DNA of 64,000 bases from Amycolatopsis solani (GTDB lineage Bacteria > Actinomycetota > Actinomycetes > Mycobacteriales > Pseudonocardiaceae), in assembly GCF_033441515.1 (NCBI RefSeq), contig NZ_JAWQJT010000004.1, positions 62,001 through 126,000 on the forward strand, given 5' to 3'. Positions 42,283 to 50,988 of this stretch are shown here, piece by piece (position 1 is the stretch's first letter; each line of letters opens with the position of its first letter). The position numbers and the translations under genes are program-made. The notes beneath the pieces were generated by a model. The model was given only the letters and a program-made list of their open reading frames with translations, was not told where the DNA came from and did no database searches.

Positions 42283-43286
42283 CTTTCGTGCTCCGCGACG
42301 ACGCCCTGGCCGAACTCGTCGACCTCGGCGACCTGATCGACGCCGTCCGGACCGCGCACATCGACCTCGCCCTCGGGCGGGCCGAACAGCCGGTCCCGGC
42401 GATCACCCCCACGGCGGGCGCCACCATCGTGCTGCCGATGGTGGCGACCTCCCACCGCCTCGGGCTGACCGTCGTCAAGGTGCTGACCGACGCGCCCGGC
42501 AACTCCGGTGTCCCCGTCCAGCAGTCCACCCTGGTCGTGCTGGACGCCCGGACCGGCGCCCGGCTGGCCGTCATGAACGGCGGGACGGGCACCCGGATGC
42601 GGACGGCCGCCGCCAGCGCGGTCGCCACGGATGCCTTGTCCCGCAGCGACTCCCGGGTCCTCGGGCTCGTCGGGGCCGGACCGCTCGCCGTCGAGCACGT
42701 CGCCGCGATCCGGGCGGTCCGGGCGATCGGCGAGGTCGTCGTCTGGTCCCGCTCGGCCGCCCGCGTCGCCGAGTTCCGCCGCGCGCTGCGGCGCCGGGAA
42801 CACGCCGACGGCGTCCCGGCCCTCGCCGTGACCACGGCTCTCGGACCGCGCGGCGTGGTCGAAGCGGCCGACGTGCTCTGCACCCTGACACCGTCCCGCG
42901 TCCCCGTCGTCGAGGGCGCGTGGTTCCGGCCGGGGCTGCACGTCAACGCCGTCGGCGCACCACCCCGGCCCGACCACCGCGAGATCGACTCCGCCGGAAT
43001 GGCCCGCGCGACGGTCTTCGTCGACAGCACCGCCGTCCAGCTGCGGAAGTCGGGCGAAGCCGTGCTGTCGGTGCAGGACGGCACGACCACCGAAGACGAT
43101 TTCCGGCAGGAGCTGGGGGCGGTACTGGCCGGGCTGATACCGGGCCGGGCCGGAAGCGGACAGATCACGTTGTTCAACTCGGTCGGTATCGCCCTGCAGG
43201 ACCTGGCCTTCGCCGCGCTGGCCCTGCAAGCCGGCTCACGCCGGGTTCTCCGCGACAGCGAGGTAATCCGTGTAGATCTGCGGTGA
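42279..43286 (+). CDS. Ornithine cyclodeaminase/mu-crystallin-family dehydrogenase
   Basis: 335 aa from GTG 42279 (overlaps previous stop); a longer frame upstream lies inside the SBP-like gene. Family features are GLTVVKVLTDAPGN in the substrate lobe, NGGTGTRMRTAAASAVAT, and the Rossmann motif LGLVGAGPLAVEHV near 128. Members deaminate ornithine or reduce cyclic imines/ketimines such as pyrroline-2-carboxylate. It is less like SbnB than the gene at 484. The 3' end overlaps the convergent gene by 51 bp. Confidence 0.8.
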   Translation: MTFVLRDDALAELVDLGDLIDAVRTAHIDLALGRAEQPVPAITPTAGATIVLPMVATSHRLGLTVVKVLTDAPGNSGVPVQQSTLVVLDARTGARLAVMNGGTGTRMRTAAASAVATDALSRSDSRVLGLVGAGPLAVEHVAAIRAVRAIGEVVVWSRSAARVAEFRRALRRREHADGVPALAVTTALGPRGVVEAADVLCTLTPSRVPVVEGAWFRPGLHVNAVGAPPRPDHREIDSAGMARATVFVDSTAVQLRKSGEAVLSVQDGTTTEDDFRQELGAVLAGLIPGRAGSGQITLFNSVGIALQDLAFAALALQAGSRRVLRDSEVIRVDLR

Positions 43287-44027
43287 ACCGGAGAACGAAG
43301 CCAGCTGCTTCCACTCCTCGTACATCTGCTTGGTGTCACGATGAGCCGACGCGAACACCGCGGCCTCACCCGTGGCGATGTCGGGCTCGGGGTAGAAGAC
43401 GTCCAGCGCGTCCAGGCTCGCGATCTCCATCATCATCACGTACTGGTCGAGGCGGTTGCCCCGCTCGCCCTTGAGCACGTGGAACCGCCAGTCCGGGTAG
43501 TCGTCGATCCGGTGGTGGTTCTCGGCGATGAACCGGTCGAACACCTCCTCGGTCACCCCCGCGCGCAACGCCAGGTTGTGGATCCCGACCACCCGCGCGA
43601 CCGGCTCCTCCCCCGGACGGTCGCGGTAGCGGGGGCCGGGTGTGACCGTGCTCCGCGGGTTGTCGGCCAGCAGCCGGTAGTCGGTGAACAACGTCGGCAG
43701 CTCAGCGAACGTGCCCAGCCGCCGCCACCGCGCCAGCACCGCCTCCGCCTCCGGGTGCGCCGCCCAGAACGCCTGGGCCAGCTCGGTTTGCTCACCCCGG
43801 GCCGTGACGTAGCGGTCGCGCTGCTCGGCGCTGTCGATCTCGTACAACATCAGGTACTGCCCGGTCCGCTCGCCGCGCAACCCGCGCAGCAGAGTCCACC
43901 GCCACCCCGGGTACACGGGCAGGTGCACGCCTTCACCACGCACGAAGGCCTCGAACTCCTCCGGCGTGACACCGGCCTCGGTGTCGATGGCGATGTACTG
44001 GAAGGTGAACACCGACGAGCGTCCCAC
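43236..44027 (-). CDS. Tandem-duplicated ferredoxin-like (EthD/Dabb-type) protein
   Basis: 263 aa made of two related ~120-residue halves. Half 1: GVTPEEFEAFVRGEGVHLP, WRWTLLRGLRGERTGQYLML, LPTLFTDYRLLADN. Half 2: GVTEEVFDRFIAENHHRID, WRFHVLKGERGNRLDQYVMM, SPQIYTDYLAVAEN. Each half looks like one dimeric alpha/beta-barrel unit, so the protein would be a fused pseudo-dimer. Function unknown; relatives include monooxygenases and heme-degrading or polyketide-modifying enzymes. Convergent with the cyclodeaminase-like gene. Confidence 0.65.
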   Translation of the reverse strand: MGRSSVFTFQYIAIDTEAGVTPEEFEAFVRGEGVHLPVYPGWRWTLLRGLRGERTGQYLMLYEIDSAEQRDRYVTARGEQTELAQAFWAAHPEAEAVLARWRRLGTFAELPTLFTDYRLLADNPRSTVTPGPRYRDRPGEEPVARVVGIHNLALRAGVTEEVFDRFIAENHHRIDDYPDWRFHVLKGERGNRLDQYVMMMEIASLDALDVFYPEPDIATGEAAVFASAHRDTKQMYEEWKQLASFSGSPQIYTDYLAVAENPA

Positions 44028-44105
44028 TGCGCATCCAATCCTCGGGCCGGAAAGGGGATCGTGCGTCCGACGAGCACGAATCGTCGCACCGACGTCCGTG
44101 TGCTC

Positions 44106-44849
44106 TCACGCCACCCCGGTGAACGGGTCGAACGAGCGAGGGGCGCCGGCGAGGGCGGCCTTGGCCTCGATCGCCATCGTGTCGGCGAGGATCTCGATCT
44201 CTCCGGCTTCGATCCCGTCGAGCGCGGCCCTGACGTTGTCCGCCGGGTCGCTGAGGAGGCCCTCGGGCAGCATCCCGGCACCGAGGGTGGCCGCCGCGTA
44301 GGCCTTCATCGTCGGAGTCGCGGCCATGCCGATCATCAGCGTGCTCACCAGGGTGCCCTGGCCGGCCAACTCGAGGCGGAGCGCGTTGGTGAGCCCCCAC
44401 TGGGCGGCCTTGCTCGCGGCGTAGGCGTTCGCACCGTCGTAGCTCGACCAGGCCATGACCGAGAGGACGTTGAGGATGGCGCCGCCACCGTGGCCGGCGA
44501 GGACGGGAGCGAAGGCCCGCGCCATGGCGAGGGTGCCGTAGAAGTTGGTGTCCATTGTGGAGCGGATCGTGTCCGGGTCGCCGTCGACGAGGTTCACCCC
44601 CGGCGATACCGCGGCGTTGTTCACGAGCAGATCGACGTCGCCGGCGTGGGCGGCCGCGGCGGCGACCGACGCGGAATCCGAGATGTCGAGCCGCAGCACC
44701 TCCGCTCCCGGGATCTCGACGAGTTCCGGGCGGCGCGCGGTGGCGTACACCTTCGCGGCGCCGCGTTCGATCAGCTGCTCGACGAAGTGACGCCCGTGAC
44801 CGCCACCGCCGGCTCCTGTGACGAGGGCGGTGGCTCCGTGCAGCTTCAT
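44106..44849 (-). CDS. Short-chain dehydrogenase/reductase
   Basis: 247 aa. NAD(P) motif VTGAGGGGHGRHF (about 11-23), a variant of TGxxxGxG. LVNNAAVSPGVN is the NNAG motif, and the catalytic YxxxK is in NAYAASKAAQWG. Divergent from the AraC gene at 44985 with a 135-bp intergenic region, so it is probably the target of that regulator. Substrate unknown. Confidence 0.85.
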   Translation of the reverse strand: MKLHGATALVTGAGGGGHGRHFVEQLIERGAAKVYATARRPELVEIPGAEVLRLDISDSASVAAAAAHAGDVDLLVNNAAVSPGVNLVDGDPDTIRSTMDTNFYGTLAMARAFAPVLAGHGGGAILNVLSVMAWSSYDGANAYAASKAAQWGLTNALRLELAGQGTLVSTLMIGMAATPTMKAYAAATLGAGMLPEGLLSDPADNVRAALDGIEAGEIEILADTMAIEAKAALAGAPRSFDPFTGVA

Positions 44850-44984
44850 GATTCTCCAGTCGTTCGCGGTTCCAGACTTGATAACCCCACCGTACGGCGC
44901 GGCACCTGACTCGGTCGATGACTATCAGGCGCGATTTGTTGACCGTATGACTCACCTGATCCACCCCGCTGCTACGGTCGCCGG

Positions 44985-45917
44985 ATGGTCGATCTCGTCA
45001 GCCAGGTGTTGCGGGTCTCCGGCGTCCGGACCTCGCTCGGGACGCTGATCGAGGCGGGCGAGGACTGGGAGAGGGACTGCGGCGACCACCCGGGGGCCAC
45101 GGTCCACGTCGTCACAGCGGGCCGGGCCTGGCTCCACCGGCCCGGCTGCGATCCCCGCGAGCTCGCGGCGGGGGACGTCGTGCTGCTGCCGGCGAACCAG
45201 GAGCACAGGCTGGCCGGCGCTCCTGACCTCCGGACTCGTCCCGGGCCCGCCGAGCCGGACGGCCAGGTGCTCCGGCTGGGAACTCCCCCCTGGCTGACCC
45301 GCATCATGGTGATCCACTACGACTGCGACCACGACGCGCACACCCAGGTGCTCGACGCTCTGCCGGACCTGGTGCACGTCGGCCCGAGGAACGGCGTGCC
45401 GTCGCTCGACGACACCGTCCGGATGCTCGGCCGCGAGTTGTCCGATCCCCAGATCGCGACGACCGCCGTCCTCGACAGCCTGATCGACATCATGCTGATC
45501 CAGATCCTGCGCGCCTGGTTGCCCAGCCGGCCGTCGACGCATGAGCGGAGCTGGCTGGGTGTGCTGGACGACTCGCTCGTGCGCGCCGCCCTCGAGCTCA
45601 TCCACCGCGATCCGGCCCGGCCGTGGACGACCGAGTCGCTCGCCCAGGCGACCGCGGTCTCGCGCGCCACGCTCTCGCGCCGGTTCGTGCAGGCGATCGG
45701 TTCGGGTCCGGCGACCTACCTCGCGCAGTGGCGGATGGACCTCGCGGCCGCCCGGCTGCGCGACACGCAGGACTCCCTCGACGCGGTCGCCGCCGCGGTC
45801 GGCTACGGCTCCGTGGCCGCCTTCAGCCGCGCGTTCGTCCGCGCGCGCGGCTGCTCCCCCGGCCGCTACCGCGTGCGAGCCGGTGCACGGGGGCTGATCG
45901 GCTCGACACCAGGCTGA
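44985..45917 (+). CDS. AraC-family regulator with N-terminal cupin
   Basis: 310 aa. The N-terminal half is a cupin_6-type sensor (HVVTAGRAWLHRPGC, LAAGDVVLLPANQEHRLAG). The C-terminal double HTH reads ESLAQATAVSRATLSRRFVQ, GPATYLAQWRMDLAAARLRD and AAAVGYGSVAAFSRAFVRARG. Divergent from the SDR gene, likely activating it. The 44850-44984 gap holds the shared promoter. Confidence 0.87.
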   Translation: MVDLVSQVLRVSGVRTSLGTLIEAGEDWERDCGDHPGATVHVVTAGRAWLHRPGCDPRELAAGDVVLLPANQEHRLAGAPDLRTRPGPAEPDGQVLRLGTPPWLTRIMVIHYDCDHDAHTQVLDALPDLVHVGPRNGVPSLDDTVRMLGRELSDPQIATTAVLDSLIDIMLIQILRAWLPSRPSTHERSWLGVLDDSLVRAALELIHRDPARPWTTESLAQATAVSRATLSRRFVQAIGSGPATYLAQWRMDLAAARLRDTQDSLDAVAAAVGYGSVAAFSRAFVRARGCSPGRYRVRAGARGLIGSTPG

Positions 45918-45931
45918 CCGGATGCGCGCGA

Positions 45932-45960
45932 CGCGGTGCCGATGTGCAGCTCGGCACGCG
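45932..45960. terminator. Hairpin between convergent araC-type and hydrolase genes
   Basis: CGCGGTGCCGA and TCGGCACGCG form a stem with an 8-base loop and one bulge, in the 49-bp space between two convergent stops. A bidirectional stem-loop terminator is plausible; no T run. Confidence 0.45.
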
Positions 45961-45966
45961 AAGCGG

Positions 45967-46707
45967 TCACCGCACCCAGGACCTGGCCAAGAGTGCCTTC
46001 GCGACGTCGTCGGCGTGCGTGATGATCGCCTCGTGCGTTCCCGGCACCAGTACCGGCTCGACGCCGAGCCGGGCGGCCAGGTCCGCGCCGGGGAGGGCGA
46101 GTGCCTGGTCGCGCTCGGCGAGGAGGTAAGTCATCGGCACGTCGAGGCCGGCGAAACCGACCTCTTCGAGCGCGTCGAGCATGTAGCCGCCTGGCTGGGG
46201 CACCAGCAGTTCGTGGACGAGCCGCTGCACCGGCTCGGGCTCGTCCTGCATGAGCGACTCGCGAAACGCGGCGAAGTCCAGCTCGAAGGCGAAGTTCGCC
46301 GACGCCTCGATCGTCGCGCGGAGGTAGGCGCCGACCTCGGGCCCCATGGCTTCGGCCATCGACTCCCCCGCCCGCGGCACGAACGCGCTGACCATCGCGA
46401 TGGCGCCCAGCCGCTTGCCCAGCTTTCGGGCGGCGCCGGCGATCGGGATGCCACCCCAGCTGTGGCCCACCAGGACGACGTCGGTCAGGTCCCGCCGCTC
46501 GACCTCGGCGACCAGGTGCGCCACGGCGTCCGCCAGCCGCACCTCGCGCGGGTCGTCCCCCGCCGACATGCCGGGCATCGTCAGCGCGACGGCCCGGTGG
46601 CCCGCACCGGCGATCCGCCGCGCCACCGCGTGCCAAGCCCACCCGCCGTGCCACGCGCCCGGTACGAAGACGTAGTCCACCGATTCTCCCTCTGTTGCTC
46701 CGGTCAT
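45967..46707 (-). CDS. Alpha/beta hydrolase (methylesterase-like)
   Basis: 246 aa from ATG 46707, overlapping the CPBP stop by four bases; a longer frame lies inside that gene. Oxyanion segment VFVPGAWHGGWAWH, nucleophile VGHSWGGIP (Ser near 86) and His in GTHEAIITHADD. This compact layout is that of plant-MES/EstC-like esterases and hydroxynitrile-lyase relatives. Cytosolic. Co-transcribed with the CPBP protein and the ABC transporter, which suggests a membrane-stress or antibiotic-inactivation role, unproven. Confidence 0.8.
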   Translation of the reverse strand: MTGATEGESVDYVFVPGAWHGGWAWHAVARRIAGAGHRAVALTMPGMSAGDDPREVRLADAVAHLVAEVERRDLTDVVLVGHSWGGIPIAGAARKLGKRLGAIAMVSAFVPRAGESMAEAMGPEVGAYLRATIEASANFAFELDFAAFRESLMQDEPEPVQRLVHELLVPQPGGYMLDALEEVGFAGLDVPMTYLLAERDQALALPGADLAARLGVEPVLVPGTHEAIITHADDVAKALLARSWVR

Positions 46708-47606
46708 CGGGACACCTGCGCCGGGGTACTCGGCGACGCCACGGTTTCGGGCTGGTACCCCAGCCGCCCACGGGTCGCGATCAGCACCACCGCCGCCGCG
46801 ATGCCGGCAGCCACCAGGAACACCAGGGCCACGTCGTTCACGCCCGCGTTGGGGAACATGTCCGCCCACGCCACCGAAATCGTGTTGTTCACGCCCGTGT
46901 GGACCAGCATCGCGATCGGGAGGCTCTGGCCGCTGCGGTTGAACACCCACGTCATCAGGATGCTGAACAGCGTGGTCGTCGCGACGAACGTGACGATCGT
47001 CCAGACCGTCACGTCCGGCCAGTGCCCCCACTCCGAAAAGAACAGGGGCAGGTGCCACAGGCCCCACAGCGGGCCGAGGAGCAGCGTTCCGCGCAGCGGG
47101 CCGAACTTCGGCTGCAGATAAGGAAGCGCGAAGTCACGCCAGCCCGGCTCCTCGGCCAGGCCCGTCGTCACCATCTGGAACACCAGGCCCGGCACCAGCG
47201 CGACGAACACCGCAGCACCCGGGACGTGGACGTCACCGCCGCTCAGGATCGCGCCCGTCAGGATCAGGGCCGCCGGGACACCCAGGATCGCACCGGCGTA
47301 CCAGCGCCAGTTCACGTTCCACTTCAGCAGCCGGCGCGCCCAGCGCCGCAGACCCGGCCGGCCTTCGGCGGCCGCCGTGACGAGGAACGCGGCCAGGATC
47401 GGGCCGAGGTAGGCGCCCGGCAGCACCCCCAGCAGCTGCGTCGTGCCCGCGATCTCGGGGAAGGAGAACTCCGGCTCGACGCCGAGACCGTTGCGGCCCA
47501 GGACGTACGGTGTCCACGCGATCCAGCTCAACGCGAACGCGAGGACGAAGAAGCTCGAAAGCGGGTAGCGGGCGATCAGGCCTCGCACCCCGGTTTTCTC
47601 TTGCAT
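46704..47606 (-). CDS. CPBP-family intramembrane metalloprotease
   Basis: 300 aa from ATG 47606; ATG 47642 in frame overlaps the upstream stop and is also possible. Eight or so membrane helices. Active-site motifs: TTGLAEEPGWRDFALPYL (EExxxR), LWGLWHLPLFF (His) and LVHTGVNNT (His/Asn). CPBP/Rce1-type proteases act in prenyl-protein processing or bacteriocin self-immunity. Located after an FtsX/MacB transporter under two-component control, it fits envelope defence. Confidence 0.82.
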   Translation of the reverse strand: MQEKTGVRGLIARYPLSSFFVLAFALSWIAWTPYVLGRNGLGVEPEFSFPEIAGTTQLLGVLPGAYLGPILAAFLVTAAAEGRPGLRRWARRLLKWNVNWRWYAGAILGVPAALILTGAILSGGDVHVPGAAVFVALVPGLVFQMVTTGLAEEPGWRDFALPYLQPKFGPLRGTLLLGPLWGLWHLPLFFSEWGHWPDVTVWTIVTFVATTTLFSILMTWVFNRSGQSLPIAMLVHTGVNNTISVAWADMFPNAGVNDVALVFLVAAGIAAAVVLIATRGRLGYQPETVASPSTPAQVSR

Positions 47607-47638
47607 GGTGAGGACTTTCCTTTCTTGAACGCGAACGG

Positions 47639-50083
47639 TCATTCGCCGACGCGCATGGCGGTGACGGCGGCCGGGCGCAGGGCGAACCGGGCCGGGATGG
47701 CGATCGCGCCCCAGCCGACGACGGCGGCGGCCGCGAGGATCCCGGCGTAGATCAGGGGCGGCACGGTGGGCAGCGCGGTTCCGGTGAGGCTGAGGCTGAC
47801 TCCGATCAGCGGCGGCAGCGCGGCCAGCGACCCGAGCACGATCGCGGCCACGACCACGACGGCGGCCTCCGCGCGCGTCATGGCGCGGACCTGGCGGGGT
47901 TTCGCCCCGACCAGCCGCAGCAGCGCGAATTCGCGCACCCGGGCCGCGGTGGCGAGGACCAGGATGTTCACCACCGCGATCGCGATGAACGCGATCAGCA
48001 CGAGGTTGAGCACCAGGGTCACCGCCGACTGCGCGCCCGCCGCGTCGTCGCGCGCCGTCATGAACGTCCGCCGGTCGGTGACGTGGACTTCCGGGAACGC
48101 GACGGTTACCTTCCCCGCGACCAGGATTTCGTCGTCGAGCCCGCTCGTGGTGTGGCCGGCGACGGCCTCGTGGGGCAGCGTCAGGTCCCCGTAGCCGAGG
48201 CCGTTGCCGTAGACCGCGACGACGCGGGCGGTGTGCGGGGTGCCGTCGCCGAGGCGCATCGCCACCGTCCCGCCCAGGTCCACGCCGAACGTCCCGGCGG
48301 CGCTCTCGCTGAGGGCGACGGCGTCGCCGGTGAGGCCGGCCAGGTCACCCCGGCGGACGTCGAGGTTCAGGACGCGGCCGAGCCCTTCGGCGGTGACGCC
48401 CTGCGCGGCGTAGGCCTCGGTCGCCGGCTCGCCGAACATCGGCGCGGTCACCAGAACCTGGGTGTGCACCACGGAAACCGCCGCCGTCACCCCGGGCGTC
48501 CGGCGGACCGCATCGGCCACTGTGGACGCGACGCCGCCGTCGGCGACGAGCACCTGATCGGCGAGCAGACCGGCCTCGGCCTGCCGCTGCGCCGCGGCGG
48601 CGGTCGTGGTCAGGGTGAAGATCTGCACCGCCGCCAGCGCCACGCCCATGATGAGCGGGGTGGTCGCCGCGCCGAGCCGGCGGGACCGGGCACGGGTGTT
48701 GGCGCCGGCGAGGAAGCCGGACGCCGGGCGGCTCAACCCGAGCTTGCCCAGCACCGACGCCGTCGCGGTGAGCAGCCGCGGTCCCAGCAACGCCAAGGCG
48801 GTGACCAGCAGCAACGCCGATCCCGCGGCACCGGCCGCACCGGCGGTGCCGGCGATCATCAGCGGGAACGCGATCCCCGCGGCCGTCCCGGCGATCGCGA
48901 GCACCCAGCCTGTGACGACCCGCCCGCGGCCGAGCCGGGGCGGCTCCACCGCGGCCTCGCCGAGCGCGTCGACCGGGCTGATCCGCGCCGCGCGGCGAGC
49001 GGTGATCAGCCCGGCCGCCACCGCCGCCACCACGGATCCGGCGACCGCGGCGAGCACCGGCACCGGGCCGAGCACGAAGCTGAAGCCCGCGGGGATGGAG
49101 CCGAGCCGGACGAACACCCCGTGCAGCAGCAGGCTCAGGCCGACCCCGGGGATCGCGCCGAGCACCGCCGCGACCGTGGCCACCAGCGCCGTCTCGATGC
49201 CGATCAGGCGGTAGATGTGCCCCGGCCCGGCCGCGATCGCCCGCAGCAGCGCGAACTCGCGGCGGCGCTGCTGGTTGGCCAGGCCGAGGGTGCTGGCCAC
49301 CACCAGCAGCACGATCACCAGCATCGTGCCGCCGAAGGAGCCGGCGACGAGCGTCAGGAACGACCGCGCCGCACCGACGTCGAGGAGCTCGGCGCCGGCC
49401 CGGTCGTCGCCGGTGGCCGTCGCGACGCCCGGCACGGCCTGCCCGATCCGCTGGGCGAGACCGGCCGCGTCGGCGCCCGGCTCGGCCAGGACGGCGACGG
49501 CGTCCACCGCGTCCGGCCGCCCGGCGACGACGCGGGCCTGCTCGTCGGTGAGGAACGCCGTCGGCTGCCCGGTCGTGACGGTGCCGACCACGCGGTACGG
49601 GGACGCGACCCCGCCCACCGCGACGTCGACCACGTCGCCGACGCGCGCCCCGTCCAGCACCACCTCGTCGGGACGTTCCGGCGCCCGGCCCGCGGTCAGC
49701 GTGACGGCCTCGAGCCGCGTCGAGGACCAGCCGTGGGCGACGAGCGGACCGCGGCCGCGCAGCACGACTGTCGCGCTCACGTCGGGCACCACCGCGGCGA
49801 CCCCGGGCACGCGGGCGATCTCGCCCGCCCTCGCCACGGCCAGCGGGACACGCTCGGTGAACCGCTGGTCGACGTCGTCCGATGTGGACTCCGTCTGCGG
49901 TGCGGTGACGACCACCGCGGCCGGGGCGTAGCGCTGCGGCGGGATCCCGGCGCGCAGACCGGAGTCGAGCAGGACACCGCTCGCGGTGATCAGCGCGGAC
50001 CCGGCGAAGACCGCGACGAACGCGGCGGCGAACGTCGTCTTGCGGGCGCGGATGTTCTGCCGCGCCAGTGCGAACAGGCTCAT
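47639..50083 (-). CDS. FtsX/MacB-type ABC transporter permease
   Basis: 814 aa from ATG 50083 (TGATG overlap with the ATPase gene). Ten-helix duplicate FtsX architecture: an N-terminal helix (FAAAFVAVFAGSALITASG), a large extracellular domain of about 200 residues, three helices with NQQRRREFALLRAIAAGPG, a second half with its own extracellular domain, and final helices with ARVREFALLRLVGAKPRQV. These transporters extrude antimicrobial peptides or lipids or act in envelope stress sensing. Confidence 0.9.
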   Translation of the reverse strand: MSLFALARQNIRARKTTFAAAFVAVFAGSALITASGVLLDSGLRAGIPPQRYAPAAVVVTAPQTESTSDDVDQRFTERVPLAVARAGEIARVPGVAAVVPDVSATVVLRGRGPLVAHGWSSTRLEAVTLTAGRAPERPDEVVLDGARVGDVVDVAVGGVASPYRVVGTVTTGQPTAFLTDEQARVVAGRPDAVDAVAVLAEPGADAAGLAQRIGQAVPGVATATGDDRAGAELLDVGAARSFLTLVAGSFGGTMLVIVLLVVASTLGLANQQRRREFALLRAIAAGPGHIYRLIGIETALVATVAAVLGAIPGVGLSLLLHGVFVRLGSIPAGFSFVLGPVPVLAAVAGSVVAAVAAGLITARRAARISPVDALGEAAVEPPRLGRGRVVTGWVLAIAGTAAGIAFPLMIAGTAGAAGAAGSALLLVTALALLGPRLLTATASVLGKLGLSRPASGFLAGANTRARSRRLGAATTPLIMGVALAAVQIFTLTTTAAAAQRQAEAGLLADQVLVADGGVASTVADAVRRTPGVTAAVSVVHTQVLVTAPMFGEPATEAYAAQGVTAEGLGRVLNLDVRRGDLAGLTGDAVALSESAAGTFGVDLGGTVAMRLGDGTPHTARVVAVYGNGLGYGDLTLPHEAVAGHTTSGLDDEILVAGKVTVAFPEVHVTDRRTFMTARDDAAGAQSAVTLVLNLVLIAFIAIAVVNILVLATAARVREFALLRLVGAKPRQVRAMTRAEAAVVVVAAIVLGSLAALPPLIGVSLSLTGTALPTVPPLIYAGILAAAAVVGWGAIAIPARFALRPAAVTAMRVGE

Positions 50084-50832
50084 CACCACTCCCCGAGGTG
50101 CGTCATGCGTTCGGCGATGCGCTCCGGCGTCGCGCCGGTCAGCTCGCCGACGATCCGGCCGTCGGCCAGGAACACCACGGTGTCGGCGTAGGACGCCGCG
50201 ACCGGGTCGTGCGTGACCATCAGCGCCGTCTGGCCCCAGCGGTCCACCGCCTGCCGCAGCGTGCCGAGCACCTGCCTCGCGGTGCGGGTGTCCAGCGCGC
50301 CGGTCGGCTCGTCGAGGAACACCACCTCGGGCCGGGTGACCAGCGCCCGCGCGATCGCGACGCGCTGCTGCTGGCCACCGGAGAGCTTGCTCGGGCGGCG
50401 GTCGAGCGGGACGTTCAGCTCGACCGAGCGGACGATCTCGGCGAGGAACGCCGGGTCGAACCGCTGGTTGCCCAGGCGCAGCGGGAGCACGATGTTCTGC
50501 TCGACCGTCAATGCGTCCAGGAGGTTGTAGGCCTGGAAGACGAACCCGATCCGTTCCCGGCGCAACGCGGTCAGCTCGGACTCGCGGCGTCCGGTCAGCT
50601 CGACGTCGCCGAGCGTGATGCGGCCCGACGTCGGCCGGTCCAGACCGGCGGCGCAGTGCAGGAACGTGCTCTTGCCCGACCCGGAGGGGCCCATGATCGC
50701 GGTGAAGCTCCCCCGCCGCAGATCGAGCGTGACGCCCTTGAGCGCGTGGACGGCGGCGTCCCCCTTGCCGTAGGTCTTGGCCACCGATTCCATTCGCACC
50801 GCGAATTCGAGCCCGTGCGCGATCGCTGTCAT
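50083..50832 (-). CDS. ABC transporter ATPase (MacB/LolD type)
   Basis: 249 aa. Walker [10 protein letters not shown] (near 49-57), Q-loop [17 protein letters not shown], signature [15 protein letters not shown], Walker [13 protein letters not shown] and the switch VTHDP. This subfamily partners FtsX permeases. It begins the minus-strand operon behind the promoter segment that carries the GGGGGTGTAGC palindrome, so it is likely induced by the divergent two-component system. Confidence 0.92.
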   Translation of the reverse strand: MTAIAHGLEFAVRMESVAKTYGKGDAAVHALKGVTLDLRRGSFTAIMGPSGSGKSTFLHCAAGLDRPTSGRITLGDVELTGRRESELTALRRERIGFVFQAYNLLDALTVEQNIVLPLRLGNQRFDPAFLAEIVRSVELNVPLDRRPSKLSGGQQQRVAIARALVTRPEVVFLDEPTGALDTRTARQVLGTLRQAVDRWGQTALMVTHDPVAASYADTVVFLADGRIVGELTGATPERIAERMTHLGEW

Positions 50833-50857
50833 CGCCGTTGTCCTTCCCGCTTTCCCG

Positions 50858-50965
50858 TGGTTCAGACGCTATGAGCGGGACGGGCGCGGCACACTGGCCC
50901 GTGCACCCGGATCGGGGGTGTAGCTGGCTACACCCCCGGTGGGGGTTCAGTAGAGTCGCCATCGA
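50858..50965. repeat. Duplicated intergenic promoter segment, copy 1
   Basis: About 108 bp, from TGGTTCAGACGCTATGAGCG to the AGTCGC region, recurs with few changes at 60633-60738 in the same orientation. It covers most of the gap between the divergent ABC ATPase and histidine kinase genes and includes the palindrome at 50914-50937. Confidence 0.85.
50914..50937. promoter_or_regulatory. 24-bp palindrome, probable response-regulator operator
   Basis: GGGGGTGTAGC-TG-GCTACACCCCC: perfect 11-bp arms around a TG centre, midway between the divergent ABC transporter and two-component genes. NarL/LuxR-type response regulators bind such dyads. The core GGTGTAGC-TG-GCTACACC is conserved in the second copy at 60692-60709. 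Confidence 0.65.
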
Positions 50966-50988
50966 CGCCGCAGGCCCCGGGGAGCCCG

